Shown here one piece after another: positions 19,452 through 28,734 of a stretch of 64,000 nucleotides of DNA. Below the pieces are notes generated by a model. That model saw only the letters and a list, made by a program, of their open reading frames with translations, ran no database searches and was not told the origin of the DNA. The stretch spans positions 868,001 through 932,000 of the forward strand of contig CAVYEM010000001.1 of the NCBI GenBank assembly GCA_963767635.1, read 5' to 3'. The first letter of the stretch is position 1. Each line of letters opens with the position of its first letter. This DNA comes from CAVYEM01 sp963767635 (GTDB lineage: Bacteria > Vulcanimicrobiota > Vulcanimicrobiia > Vulcanimicrobiales > Vulcanimicrobiaceae). A program made the position numbers and the translations under genes.

Positions 19452-20708
19452 TTAGGAAGCCGCGTCCGAAACCGTAAAAGGCCGTTCGCGCCGTTCGGGC
19501 ACGACGAGGCGGCCGATCGCGGTCAGCACGATAACTAAGACAAAGACCGCGCCGGTAAACACCGCCATTGCGGTGGCGTAGTCCGGGCGGCCGTTCGGCA
19601 TCGCAAACGTTTTCGTGGCGAGCAGCGCTTCGATCGTCAGCGTCGCCGACGCGATGAGGTTGCCGAATTGGTACGTGAAGCCCGGGAATGTGCCGCGAAT
19701 TTCCGAGGGGGAGATTTCGTTGAGGTGCGCGGGGATGATGCCCCAGGCGCCCTGCACCATGACCTGCATGAGGAAGCCGCCCAATCCTAGGAGCGCCGCG
19801 GTCGCGCTGAACGCCCACAACGGAATGAGCGCGCCTCCCAAGACCGCGCAGAGCAGGATCGTCCAGCGGCGTCCCCAGCGTTGTGAGAGGGCGCCGAAAA
19901 GGACGCCGCCGACGATTGCGCCGACTGAAGCAATCGAGTTGAGCGCGCCGGACAAGCCTGGGCTAAAGCGATGTTGGCCGTTGAGGAATGCGCTCACGTA
20001 GGCATCCTGCGTACCGTGCGACATGAAATTGAACGCGGCCATGAAGCCGATCGCATAAATAAAGATCGGCCATTTGGAGCGCAGCGCGACGAGCAGGGGA
20101 TGCGGCGCGGCGGCGATTCGTTTTGCGCGCTGCGCCAGCCACACCGGCGATTCGGGGACCTTCGAACGGATGTAGAAGATGAGCAACGCCGGCAGCGTGC
20201 CGACGACGAACATCCATCGCCAGCCGATGTGCGTGAACAGTACTCCAAAGACGACGCCCGCAAGCAAGTTTCCGACGGCGTATCCCTCTTGCAGGATGCC
20301 TGAAAACATCCCGCGCTTCGGCGCGGGCAACACTTCCATTGCCAGGGCTGCGCCGATGCCCCATTCGCCGCCCATCGCAATGCCATACAACGCTCGCAGG
20401 ACGATGAACACCGTCAGGTTGGGCGAGAATGCCGTTGCGAGCTCCAGAACGGAGTATGCCGCAACGTCGATCATGAGCGGCGTGCGGCGCCCGTACCGAT
20501 CCGCGAACCATCCAAACAGCAGCGCGCCGACGGGGCGCAGCGCGAGCGTAAGCGTTACGGCAATCGACGCGGCAATGAAGCTGGAGTGCAGATCCACCGC
20601 AACGTGACGAAGAACGACGACGACGAGAAAAAAATCGAACGCATCGAGCGTCCACCCCAAGAAGCTCGCGATGAACGTGTTGCGTTGCTCGCGCGTGAGC
20701 TCGCGCAA
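19452..20708 (-). CDS. MFS transporter, SHS/carboxylate-type
   Basis: A 418-residue, 12-helix major facilitator. TLDAFDFFLVVVVL in helix 1, GWFADRYGRRTPLM after helix 2, and GIAMGGEWGIGAALAMEVLP in helix 4 match the sialate/lactate (SHS) group of proton symporters, which import monocarboxylates or sialic acid. The start is TTG 20708, three bases after the preceding lipoprotein stop, so it is the distal gene of a thrS-lipoprotein-MFS row. A cytoplasmic loop after helix 6 carries VPESPVWLAQRAKR. Substrate remains inferred. Confidence 0.85.
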   Translation of the reverse strand: MRELTREQRNTFIASFLGWTLDAFDFFLVVVVLRHVAVDLHSSFIAASIAVTLTLALRPVGALLFGWFADRYGRRTPLMIDVAAYSVLELATAFSPNLTVFIVLRALYGIAMGGEWGIGAALAMEVLPAPKRGMFSGILQEGYAVGNLLAGVVFGVLFTHIGWRWMFVVGTLPALLIFYIRSKVPESPVWLAQRAKRIAAAPHPLLVALRSKWPIFIYAIGFMAAFNFMSHGTQDAYVSAFLNGQHRFSPGLSGALNSIASVGAIVGGVLFGALSQRWGRRWTILLCAVLGGALIPLWAFSATAALLGLGGFLMQVMVQGAWGIIPAHLNEISPSEIRGTFPGFTYQFGNLIASATLTIEALLATKTFAMPNGRPDYATAMAVFTGAVFVLVIVLTAIGRLVVPERRERPFTVSDAAS

Positions 20709-20711
20709 GCG

Positions 20712-21682
20712 TTATTGGCCCGTGGGGCTTTCGCTGGCCGCTGGTGAGGCGATGGGCGTGGCTGAAGGGCCTGCGCTTTCGGATGCGCTTGCGCTCGGCG
20801 TGGGCGATACTTTGGATTTGTCGTCGCCGTACAATACGAGCGCGTACGTGCTGCCTTTGGGAATCGTCATTTTGGGAGGCGCAAAGCTGAACGTGAGCGT
20901 ACCGTCTTTGAGCGTGGATTTATCGAAAGTCCAAAGCGGATGATAATCGGTATGCTTCTTGTGCGTGGTGATCTGGAAAGCTGCAGCGCAAAGCCGCGCT
21001 CGGCGGTTTGCTCTTTCGGTAGGGTGAATTGCGCGACGGCCAACCCCTCGAGCGCGAAATCGGCCGAGGGTGAAAGGCGCACCACCATCATCGGCACGAC
21101 GTCCAGCGTATTTGCGGGCGTGTGATACATGGCCGGCGCATCCTTGGGCAAGGCTTGCGCTTTGAGCGCCATGGTCGGCCCTGCCGGCGTCGGCGAGCTG
21201 GACGGGGACGGCGAACCACTCGGAAGCGCGCCGTCGTTGCCGCCGTCCGCTCCGGGCGGTACGCCGGACGAATCCGTCGGCATCGGTGTGGGTGTCGGTG
21301 TCGGACTCGGCGTCGGTGAGGGCGACGGGACTCGCCATTGCCGTCTTTTTGCCCTTGGTTTGCGTAGCCGGCGTGGGCGTGGGCGCAGGGACGTTGAAGC
21401 GCAGTAGACACGCGTAACCGTCGGATGTCGACGGGCATGCGAAACCGGCCTGCGCCTCGCTTATCGCGTACACGCCATCCGTAGCGGCCGAGGGCGAGCC
21501 GGAAGTTTGGGGAAGCGGCGAGCTGCTCGCGTTATCGGGGATGCCGTTTTGCCCGTACGGCGGCGCAGACGATCCACCCATGGGCGGAATACTGTTCGGC
21601 ATGCCGGTTCCCGTGGCAAAATTTCCCGAGCAAGCGCCCAGCACGATCGCTGCGGTAGCCAAAGCGCCCTTGAGCACGTTCA
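20712..21682 (-). CDS. Lipoprotein with Pro/Ser/Thr-rich linkers, frameshifted internally
   Basis: The N-terminus MNVLKGALATAAIVLGACSG is a lipoprotein signal with lipobox LGAC. The body is reconstructed from two frames. The first part runs to KKTAMAS, then an extra base in a CCC near 21330 switches to a PT/PS-repeat linker and ALKAQALPKDAPAMYHTPAN...GLAVAQFTLPKEQ. A missing base in a TTT near 20993 returns to FQITTHKKHTDYHPLWTFDK...YALVLYGDD. The C-terminal tail is again Ser/Pro/Ala-rich. It is an envelope-anchored protein of unknown role. ATG 21719, overlapping the thrS stop, is an alternative start and suggests coupling to thrS. Confidence 0.6.
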
Positions 21683-21715
21683 TCGTCGTTCGGTACGTGA
21701 GAATAGCGCGTGGTG

Positions 21716-23486
21716 TCATGATTTAGCATCGACCTTTGAATGGAGTTCGGCAGCAAACGCATCGATTGCGACGGTGCGTTTTTCCGCGCCGTTCACTGAA
21801 GACGCGCGCTCGTTCACATTGACGGTGCCGTCGGCCGCCTCTTGTTTGCCGACGACCAAAATGTACGGAACCTTTTGCGTTTTCCAGTGCCGGATTTTGT
21901 ATCCCAGCTTCTCGTTGGATTCGTCCACTTCCACTCGAAACCCGCGTTCTCGCAGCCTGCTTTGCACCGACGTTGCGTAGGCGATCTGATGCTCGGAAAT
22001 CGGCGTGATGACCGCCTGCACCGGCGCCAGCCACGCCGGAAAATTGCCGCCGTAGTGCTCGATGAGAATGCCGAAGAAGCGCTCCATCGATCCTGCAAGA
22101 GCGCGATGGATCATCACCGGCGTGCGGTCTTGCCCGTCGCTCGCTCGGTACTTCAAATCGAACCGTTTGGGCAGGACGAAATCCACTTGAACGGTTCCGA
22201 GCTGCCATTTGCGGCCGATCGCATCGCGCAGGTTGATGTCGAGCTTCGGGCCATAAAATGCGCCGCCCCCCTCATCGATGCTGTACGGCAGCCGCCGGCT
22301 TTCCAATGCGTTTCGGATCGCTTCCTCACCGACGGCGTCGGTTTCGCCGCGCGAATCCGGCTCGCGAGTCGACAAAAAATATTCGAACTCGCTAAAACCG
22401 AACGCGTTCATCAAACGCAGCGCTTCGTCGAGCGTTTGCTCGAATTCGCCCTGCAGCTGTTCGGGCTCGCAAAAGAGATGCGCATCGTCCTGCGTGAAAC
22501 CGCGGACGCGCGTGAGACCGTGCAGTACGCCGCTGCGTTCGAAACGGTACACGGTTCCGAACTCGGAGAAGCGCAGCGGCAAATCACGGTAGACTGCGCA
22601 GGTGGCTCTTATAGATGAGAATGTGCCCCGGGCAATTCATCGGCTTGAGCCGAAAGCGCTGTTCCTCTACCTCCAGCGCACCGAACATGTTCTCGGCGTA
22701 ATTTTCCAGGTGTCCGGAAATTTCGTACAGCTTTTCGTGAACGATGTGCGGCGTCACGACTGGGAGATATCCCCGTTGGCGCAGTCCTTCACGTATGAAA
22801 TTTTCGATGATCCCGCGCATCAGCGCCCCCTTGGGGTGCCAAAAAATGAGGCCGCCGCCGGCGTCTTCCTGCACCGAGAACAGGTCCAGCTCTTGCCCGA
22901 GTTTGCGGTGGTCGCGCTTTTGCGCTTCTTCCACTTGGTGCAGGTAGGCGTCGAGCTCGTCTTGCGTGTGCCAGGCGGTGCCGTAGATGCGCTGCAGCAT
23001 GGGATTGCGCTCGTCGCCGCGCCAATACGCGCCGGCAACGTTCGTGAGTTTGACCGCGCCGATCTCACCGGTGGACGCGGCATGCCCGCCGCGGCACAAG
23101 TCCGTGAACTGCCCGATCGTGTATAGCGTGATCGGCTCGCCGGGCGGGATGTCGCGCGCGATCTCGACTTTATACGGATTGCCGGAAAAGCGTTCGATGG
23201 CTTGCTCGCGGGTCACTTGGCGACTCGTCATTGGATGGTTCGCATTCACGATTGCGCGCATGCGATCTTCAATGCGCTCCAGATCGTCCGGCGTGAACGG
23301 TACTTCCCGCTCGAAGTCGTAGTAGAAGCCATTTTCTATCGACGGACCAATCGTCGGCTTGGCTTCGGGGAACAGATCCTGAACGGCGTAGGCCAGCACG
23401 TGCGCGGCGGTATGGCGCAACTCCGGCAGCGACATGCGGCGTTCTTCGACGGTGGAGCTCACGGTGCTGTTTTTGGCCGGTAGCAA
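21716..23486 (-). CDS. thrS: Threonyl-tRNA synthetase lacking the TGS domain, frameshifted
   Basis: About 590 residues. The N-terminal half shows the editing domain with HTAAHVLA and CRGGH, then catalytic motif 1 (IFWHPKGALMRGIIENFI) and the zinc-ligand region PMNCPGH. The C-terminal half carries motif 2 (GTVYRFERSGVLHGLTRVRG), DDAHLFC, motif 3 region IHRALAGSMERFFGILIEHY and the anticodon-binding domain. The halves are in different frames; one extra base near 22587-22600, between KSHLRS and YRDLPLRFSEF, explains the break. The usual N-terminal TGS domain is absent, as in the shorter ThrRS type. The start is uncertain (TTG 23486 or the ATG beginning MSLPELRHTAAH). It heads a minus-strand row with a lipoprotein and an MFS gene. 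Confidence 0.9.
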
Positions 23487-23672
23487 GCGTGGGGCCTGGC
23501 AAAACGCCGAAGTCCCGCGCGCGGAGAATGATTAAATTTTGGTCATACGGGTAGGCTTCCAGACGCTGCAGCGGCGGGCGTGGGTGCCACGCGGCGTGAT
23601 TTTTCCAATGTTAAGAACCTTACGCGCATGTCGCATCGTTATTGAGGTCAAACAAACAGCTGCGAGGGATTC

Positions 23673-23924
23673 GTGAATCCATTCAGACTGGAAAATCTCA
23701 ATCCGAAAGACGTTGTATTACTCGCCACTCGGATCGTCAACGATAACGTCGAAAGACAAGAAGCCGCGCGCATCGAGAATGCGCTACTCACCCTGCGCCA
23801 GGCCGATACCGGCGCGCCGCTGAGCCACGACGCCAGAGAAGCGCTGCGCACATTGGCGGAAAGCCGCCCAGCGTCTTGGCTCGAATTCGCAGTGAAGCTG
23901 CGGCTCGCGGAAGAAGGCCTGTAG
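23673..23924 (+). CDS. Small helical protein of unknown function
   Basis: An 83-residue, charged, predicted all-helical protein (NPKDVVLLATRIVNDNVERQ, TLRQADTGAPLSHDAREAL). There is no signal peptide, cysteine or known motif. A GTG start is preceded by GAGGG with five-base spacing. It lies divergent to thrS and 16 bases upstream of a membrane protein gene on the same strand, with which it is probably co-transcribed. Unrecognised family. Confidence 0.55.
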   Translation: MNPFRLENLNPKDVVLLATRIVNDNVERQEAARIENALLTLRQADTGAPLSHDAREALRTLAESRPASWLEFAVKLRLAEEGL

Positions 23925-23940
23925 CTCCTCCGCGAGCAGC

Positions 23941-24387
23941 ATGCCGTTCGTTCCAAGACTGTTCGTAAAAACCGGAATCGTTTATCTCGCCCTGACGTTT
24001 TTGCTAGGCGCGGTGTTGCTCTCGCTTGAGGCAGTGGGACGTTCTGCGCCGTTCGTCATCGGCATCGAACACGGACACATGGGCTTCGTCGGCTGGCTGG
24101 TCAACACGGTCATCGGCGTTGCGCTATGGCTGCTGCCGCTCAACCGCAAGGCATTTCCCCAGACGCAAGGCCGCTACCCTGAAGCAGCGGCACGCGCAGC
24201 GTTCGTGCTGTTGAACGCCGGATTGGTTTTACGCTTAATCGTGGAGCCGATATTCACCGCGCACGCCACGGCGCTTGCATCGGCAGCGCTGATCGCGGCA
24301 GCCGTCTTGCAGTTCAGCGGCATCGCGATCGTCGCATGGATTGCTTGGCGCCGGGTGTTTGCACCGCCGCTGCGTCCGGCAGTTTGA
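23941..24387 (+). CDS. Four-helix membrane protein resembling haem-copper oxidase subunit I fragments
   Basis: A 148-residue protein with four hydrophobic helices. The second helix region, IEHGHMGFVGWLVNTVIGVALWLLPL, resembles the HxHxxFxGW...GxxxWLxP segment of cbb3-type oxidase and nitric-oxide-reductase subunit I, including histidines that ligate haem there. Short CcoN-like proteins of this kind occur in several bacteria without an assigned function. A haem-binding or gas-sensing membrane role is possible but not shown. It is followed by a dispersed repeat and then convergent hppA. Confidence 0.6.
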   Translation: MPFVPRLFVKTGIVYLALTFLLGAVLLSLEAVGRSAPFVIGIEHGHMGFVGWLVNTVIGVALWLLPLNRKAFPQTQGRYPEAAARAAFVLLNAGLVLRLIVEPIFTAHATALASAALIAAAVLQFSGIAIVAWIAWRRVFAPPLRPAV

Positions 24388-24415
24388 ACTGCGGTTTGGG
24401 TTCCAACTCAGTCCG

Positions 24416-24515
24416 ATGGTCCCAAGGGGCACGCAACCAATCAAACTTCTCGGGGGCCGAAGGCCGGGGCCCCGGCGGCTTTGCCGACGGGGGGCGAGGA
24501 GCGCGAAGCGCGGAT
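24416..24515. repeat. Dispersed GC-rich repeat, copy 1
   Basis: A roughly 100-base non-coding element containing CTTCTCGGGGGCCGAAGGCC, a CGGCGGCTTTGCCGACGG hairpin-like core and GGCGAGGAGCGCG. Closely related copies occur at 44836-44976 and, in part, at 35820-35900. It sits between the convergent CcoN-like and hppA genes, so it could serve as a terminator region. Confidence 0.65.
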
Positions 24516-24531
24516 TCGCCTTTTTGACGTT

Positions 24532-26667
24532 TTAGTGCACGAGCGATGCCACCAGCAGCAGCGCGACGATGTTGAGCACTTTGATCATCGGATTGATGGC
24601 GGGGCCTGCCGTATCCTTGTACGGATCGCCGACGGTATCGCCGGTCACCGCAGCCTTGTGGGCATCCGAACCTTTGCCGCCGTTGTGGCCGTCCTCGATG
24701 TATTTTTTTGCGTTGTCCCACGCGCCGCCGCCGCTGGTCATGGCGATTGCCAAGAACAGTCCTGTGACGATCGCGCCCACTAATATGCCGCCCATGACCT
24801 GCGCGCTCGATATGCCCGGAAGGACGTGAATCGCGCCCAGGATCACGATCAGCACCGGAACCCCGACGGGGATGAGCGCGGGCACGATCATTTCTTTGAG
24901 GGCTGCGCGCGTAACGATGTCCACGGTCGAAGCGTAGTCGGGGCGAGAGGTGCCGGCCATGATGCCGGGATTATTTTTGAACTGCATGCGCACGTTTTCG
25001 ACGACCATGCCGCCCGCGCGTCCGACCGCTTCCATCGAAAGCGAAGAAAAGAAGAACGGCAGCAACCCGCCGATCAATAATCCGGCCAGCACGTACGGAC
25101 TCTCGATGCTGAACAAACCGCTGGTAACGATGCAGCCCGCCACGACCGCGCAGCGGTTGGTGAGCTCCTGTGAAAACGATGCAAACAACACGATCGCCGC
25201 GAGTCCTGCCGAACCGATGGCGTAGCCTTTCGTCACCGCTTTGGTCGTGTTGCCGACGGCGTCGAGCGGATCCGTTACGCCGCGCACGTCATCGGGCAGC
25301 TCCGCCATCTCGGCAATGCCGCCGGCATTGTCCGTGATCGGTCCGAAGGAATCGATAGCGACGACGATGCCGGCCATCGAGAGCATCGCCATGACGGCGA
25401 TGCCGACGCCGTACAAGCCGACCAGCGCGTACGATGCCAGAATGCCGAAGACAATTACCAATCCGGGCAACGCAGTCGCCTGCATCGAGACGGCCAGACC
25501 GCTGATGATGTTGGTCGCATGCCCGGTGATGGACGAATCGGCGATGCGCCTTACCGGAGAGTATTGCGTGCCGGTATAGTACTCGGTGATCCACGTGATG
25601 AGCCCCGTGACCGCAAGTCCGATGATCGCGCACGCCCAAATGTGCAGCGGCGAAACGGTATGGGTTGCGGTGCCGACGCCGACGCTGATGCCGCCGGCCC
25701 CGAATTCCGCGACGGTGGCCCAATAGAAGACTCCGGCCGATATGATTCCCGCAACTCCAAGGCCGACGTACAGCGAACCCATGATCTTGCGGCGGTCCAC
25801 TTTTCCGATGCCGACGAACAGCGTGCCGATGATCGAGGCAATGATCGAGATGGCGCCCAGAACGATTGGGAACGTCGTCGAACCGGCGACTTTGCCGAGC
25901 AGCAAATTGCCCAGCAGCATCGCGGCGACGGTCGTGACTACGTACGTTTCGAATAAGTCCGCCGCCATGCCGGCGCAGTCGCCGACGTTGTCGCCGACGT
26001 TGTCGGCAATCACTGCAGGATTGCGCGGATCGTCCTCGGGAATGCCGGCTTCGACTTTGCCGACCAAATCAGCGCCGACGTCCGCCGCTTTGGTGTAAAT
26101 GCCGCCGCCCAAACGTGCGAACACCGAAATGAGCGAACATCCAAAGGCCAGGCCGACCATCGCGCTCAGCGATTTGGCGGCATCGCCGTTGTTTACGGCC
26201 AGCAAAATCCAGTAGTAACCCGCCACCGCGATGATGCCCAAGCCGACGACGAGCAGCCCCGTGATGGCGCCCCCGCGAAACGCGGTGTGCAGCGCGGGAC
26301 TTAGGCCGCGCCGCGCCGCCTCGGCCGTGCGCACGTTGGCGCGCACCGAGATCATCATGCCGATGAAGCCCGCACTTCCCGAAAGCACTGCCCCGATCAG
26401 AAAGCCGACGCCCGGTTCCCAGCCCAGGCCGATCGCGATGACGATGAAGAGCGCGACGGCGACCAGTCCAATCGTGGTGTACTGGCGCCGCAAAAAGGCC
26501 ATCGCGCCTTCTTGGATGGCTCCGGCGATCTCTTGCATGCGCGCGTTGCCGGGCGAGAGGCGCATGATCCAACTTATGAGGTACAGACCGTACAGAATGG
26601 CGACGACGCCCGCCCCCACGCCCAAATAGATCGCGACGTAGGTGCCAATCCCACTCACAGAGCTCAT
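24532..26667 (-). CDS. hppA: Membrane-bound proton-translocating pyrophosphatase, K+-independent type
   Basis: A 711-residue, about 16-helix integral membrane enzyme that hydrolyses pyrophosphate and pumps protons. The catalytic loop GGGIYTKAADVGADLVGKVE followed by GIPEDDPRNPAVIADNVGDN is complete, as are the later DNAGGIAEM and the C-terminal DTVGDPYKDTAGPAINPMIK. In the subtype-determining loop the sequence reads GNTTKAVTKG: Lys and Thr occupy the positions that are Ala and Gly in K+-dependent enzymes, which indicates a K+-independent H+-PPase. The start ATG has AAGGAATTGA upstream. It conserves energy from biosynthetic pyrophosphate, useful under energy limitation. Confidence 0.95.
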   Translation of the reverse strand: MSSVSGIGTYVAIYLGVGAGVVAILYGLYLISWIMRLSPGNARMQEIAGAIQEGAMAFLRRQYTTIGLVAVALFIVIAIGLGWEPGVGFLIGAVLSGSAGFIGMMISVRANVRTAEAARRGLSPALHTAFRGGAITGLLVVGLGIIAVAGYYWILLAVNNGDAAKSLSAMVGLAFGCSLISVFARLGGGIYTKAADVGADLVGKVEAGIPEDDPRNPAVIADNVGDNVGDCAGMAADLFETYVVTTVAAMLLGNLLLGKVAGSTTFPIVLGAISIIASIIGTLFVGIGKVDRRKIMGSLYVGLGVAGIISAGVFYWATVAEFGAGGISVGVGTATHTVSPLHIWACAIIGLAVTGLITWITEYYTGTQYSPVRRIADSSITGHATNIISGLAVSMQATALPGLVIVFGILASYALVGLYGVGIAVMAMLSMAGIVVAIDSFGPITDNAGGIAEMAELPDDVRGVTDPLDAVGNTTKAVTKGYAIGSAGLAAIVLFASFSQELTNRCAVVAGCIVTSGLFSIESPYVLAGLLIGGLLPFFFSSLSMEAVGRAGGMVVENVRMQFKNNPGIMAGTSRPDYASTVDIVTRAALKEMIVPALIPVGVPVLIVILGAIHVLPGISSAQVMGGILVGAIVTGLFLAIAMTSGGGAWDNAKKYIEDGHNGGKGSDAHKAAVTGDTVGDPYKDTAGPAINPMIKVLNIVALLLVASLVH

Positions 26668-26808
26668 TCAATTCCTTACGGGTAGGTGTAGTAAATAGGC
26701 TCGCCCTGTAAAGGCACATAGCGAGCGCGATGGTCGCTCGGATTGCCCCAGAGTGAGCCGGCTTCCTGCAGCGCCTCGCACGGCGGCGGCGTTGTCATGG
26801 AAACGTGC

Positions 26809-27336
26809 CTACTTGGTGGTGAACGCGCCCACTTGCTGGCTGAACTGCGAGGTGCATGCCGGCGGATCGTTCGGGTCGTAGCCTGTTGCGGTGTACCCGA
26901 ACTCGTACGTAGTGGCAGGCGAGAGAATCGGAATCGGCACGGCCTCGTACGGCCAATTTGGGCTGTAGTCGGGCGGAAGCGTGGCGGCGGGCGAGGGCAA
27001 TGGTGTCGGAGCGCTCGTCACTGCGCCGATGGGGATCCGCGTGCCGCCGCTGGTCGCGAGGGTGTAATAGCCGGGCCCATACGATGCATCGAACGTGCCG
27101 GCGAAAACGATCTCGGCGGCGTTGGCCGGGACCCCGGTGGCTCCAGGCATCGGAAAGATCAGGACTGGAGGGAAAGGCGTCGGACCGGGGGAGGGTGGCG
27201 GGCACGTTGGTCCGCTTGTGACGCCGATGATGCTCGTCGGAGGCGGCGTGGGCTGCGTGGGCTGGGTTGGCGTTGCTCCGCCGCACGCCACGGCACCGAG
27301 CATGACCGCGAAAAGTGCAAACAAGATCGGCTTCAT
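26809..27336 (-). CDS. Lipoprotein with Pro/Thr-rich linker
   Basis: 175 residues. MKPILFALFAVMLGAVACGG is a lipoprotein signal with lipobox AVAC. A Pro/Thr-rich spacer (TQPTQPTPPPTS) leads to an Ig-like beta region containing PGATGVPANAAEIVFAGTF and TTYEFGYTATGYDPND. The ATG has AAGGAAG upstream. The Ig-like pattern resembles the Big_5/SbsA-type domains seen in surface proteins. Anchored to the membrane outer leaflet, function unknown. It diverges from the VOC gene at 27437. Confidence 0.7.
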   Translation of the reverse strand: MKPILFALFAVMLGAVACGGATPTQPTQPTPPPTSIIGVTSGPTCPPPSPGPTPFPPVLIFPMPGATGVPANAAEIVFAGTFDASYGPGYYTLATSGGTRIPIGAVTSAPTPLPSPAATLPPDYSPNWPYEAVPIPILSPATTYEFGYTATGYDPNDPPACTSQFSQQVGAFTTK

Positions 27337-27436
27337 GCGTCTTTCTTCCTTGCGCGCTCCGCGCGATGCCTTCACACGGGCTATCGAACGGCGCCCGAAG
27401 CGCAGGGGTTTGACACATCGCCGGACGTACAGGCGC

Positions 27437-27820
27437 ATGATGGATACGCAAGACTTCAAGATCACGGGCATCGACCTAAGCGGATATATGGTCAAAGACG
27501 GCGCTCGCGCGATCGCCTTCTATCGCGACGTATTGGGTCTCCAGCCCACGACCGTCTATCCGGAGAACATGGGGGCGGAATTCGAGTTTCCCGACGGGAC
27601 GACGTTCGGACTGTGGAACGGTGGAGATCAAATGCCGTGGCAGCGTGGAACGGGCGTGCTGTTCGCCGTCGACGATCTGGATGCGGCCGTGGCCGCCGTC
27701 AAACGGCACGGAACACGCATCGAAATGGAGCACGAATCGCCCGTATGTTTCATGGCAATGATCGAGGACACGGAAGGTAATCAAGTCGTCCTCCACAAGC
27801 GCAAACCCGGCGCGCGTTGA
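27437..27820 (+). CDS. VOC family protein
   Basis: A 127-residue vicinal-oxygen-chelate protein: GIDLSGYMVKDGARAIAFYR opens the first half and VLFAVDDLDAAVAAVKRHGT the second, ending MAMIEDTEGNQVVLHKRK. Two adjacent ATGs at 27437 and 27440. Conserved Glu in MAMIEDTEGN is a likely metal ligand. It is closest to the small glyoxalase-like proteins of unknown substrate. A bidirectional terminator lies about 130 bases downstream. Confidence 0.8.
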   Translation: MMDTQDFKITGIDLSGYMVKDGARAIAFYRDVLGLQPTTVYPENMGAEFEFPDGTTFGLWNGGDQMPWQRGTGVLFAVDDLDAAVAAVKRHGTRIEMEHESPVCFMAMIEDTEGNQVVLHKRKPGAR

Positions 27821-27952
27821 CTCTTGACGCGCAGCGGGGTTTTATCGCTTGACGATAATACCTAATATGGGCTTTCGCCGGACGAATGCGGCTTCGCCGA
27901 ACACATCGGCGTGACTGCGCGCTGATAAAACGGATGCAGCACCGGACCCAAT

Positions 27953-27982
27953 AAAAAAGCGCCGCTGGTGCGCGACGCTTTT
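27953..27982. terminator. Candidate bidirectional rho-independent terminator
   Basis: AAAAGCG (27955-27961) and CGCTTTT (27976-27982) form an inverted repeat around a GC-rich centre, giving an A-rich arm on one side and a T-run on the other. It lies between the convergent VOC and hemerythrin genes, where a shared terminator is expected. Confidence 0.6.
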
Positions 27983-28002
27983 CATCGATGAAGGTACTTG
28001 CG

Positions 28003-28560
28003 CTACTCGCCGACGCCGAGCTGCGACCGCGTCTGCTGTGCGCCGACTTCACCTGTTTCGGTTCGCGAGCGACCCGCACCGGGATTGAATCGGAGCGCGC
28101 TCCGGAATTCCCGTACCGAGTTCGTCAACATTTGCGCTTGCTGCGGCTGCGCGTGCTTCTGCAAATCCGCAAAGGCGGAGCCCTCTTCGTCTTCGATGTG
28201 CTCCAGGATTGCTTCGCGCAGTTTGCCTGCCTTAGCACTAAAGTTTGAGTCGTTCCCCTCTTTGAGCATAACGTCCAACTCGAACACCAGCACGTCCGCC
28301 GCTGCAGTCTCATGGTAGAGATGTTGCGATTCCGACTTTTTTCCGGCGACTTTCTCCAGCGCGGGATACACCAAGTTCTCCTCGGTGGCGTTGTGAATCG
28401 TGAGCGCCGCCTTGAGCTGTTCGAGCGCATCTTTGCGCTGCGCGGTTTGCGTGGCCTGCGTCAAACCGGTGAGCAGGCTCTTGATGATCTCGTGATCGTT
28501 CGTCAAAATCTCGATCGCGTCGTTTCCTCGAACCGGAAGTGGGCTCACGTCGCTTTGCAT
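28003..28560 (-). CDS. Hemerythrin HHE-domain protein
   Basis: A 185-residue protein with a four-helix HHE cation-binding domain. Iron-ligand residues are in LTNDHEIIKSLL, HNATEENLVYPALEK, LYHETAAADVLVFEL and HIEDEEGSAFADL, matching the H...HxxxE...H...HxxxE pattern. Such proteins bind a di-iron centre and sense or store O2 or NO, or repair Fe-S clusters. The C-terminal 40 residues are basic and low complexity. ATG 28560 is chosen because upstream in-frame sequence is not family-like. It diverges from the FAD oxidoreductase gene. Confidence 0.85.
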   Translation of the reverse strand: MQSDVSPLPVRGNDAIEILTNDHEIIKSLLTGLTQATQTAQRKDALEQLKAALTIHNATEENLVYPALEKVAGKKSESQHLYHETAAADVLVFELDVMLKEGNDSNFSAKAGKLREAILEHIEDEEGSAFADLQKHAQPQQAQMLTNSVREFRSALRFNPGAGRSRTETGEVGAQQTRSQLGVGE

Positions 28561-28734
28561 TTTAAAAACCTCGCGTGTTCGGAACTGTGGTAGCGTCCGA
28601 TACCCATTCGGAAGATGCGTAAAACTGCGGGCATGGTTGCATAGGCAATAGGCCGCCGTGCGAGGGTTGACTTGGAATCTTTCGGGCACGAGGGCGGCAC
28701 GGTCCCGCCGCCCGGCATGTCGAACGAATGACAA

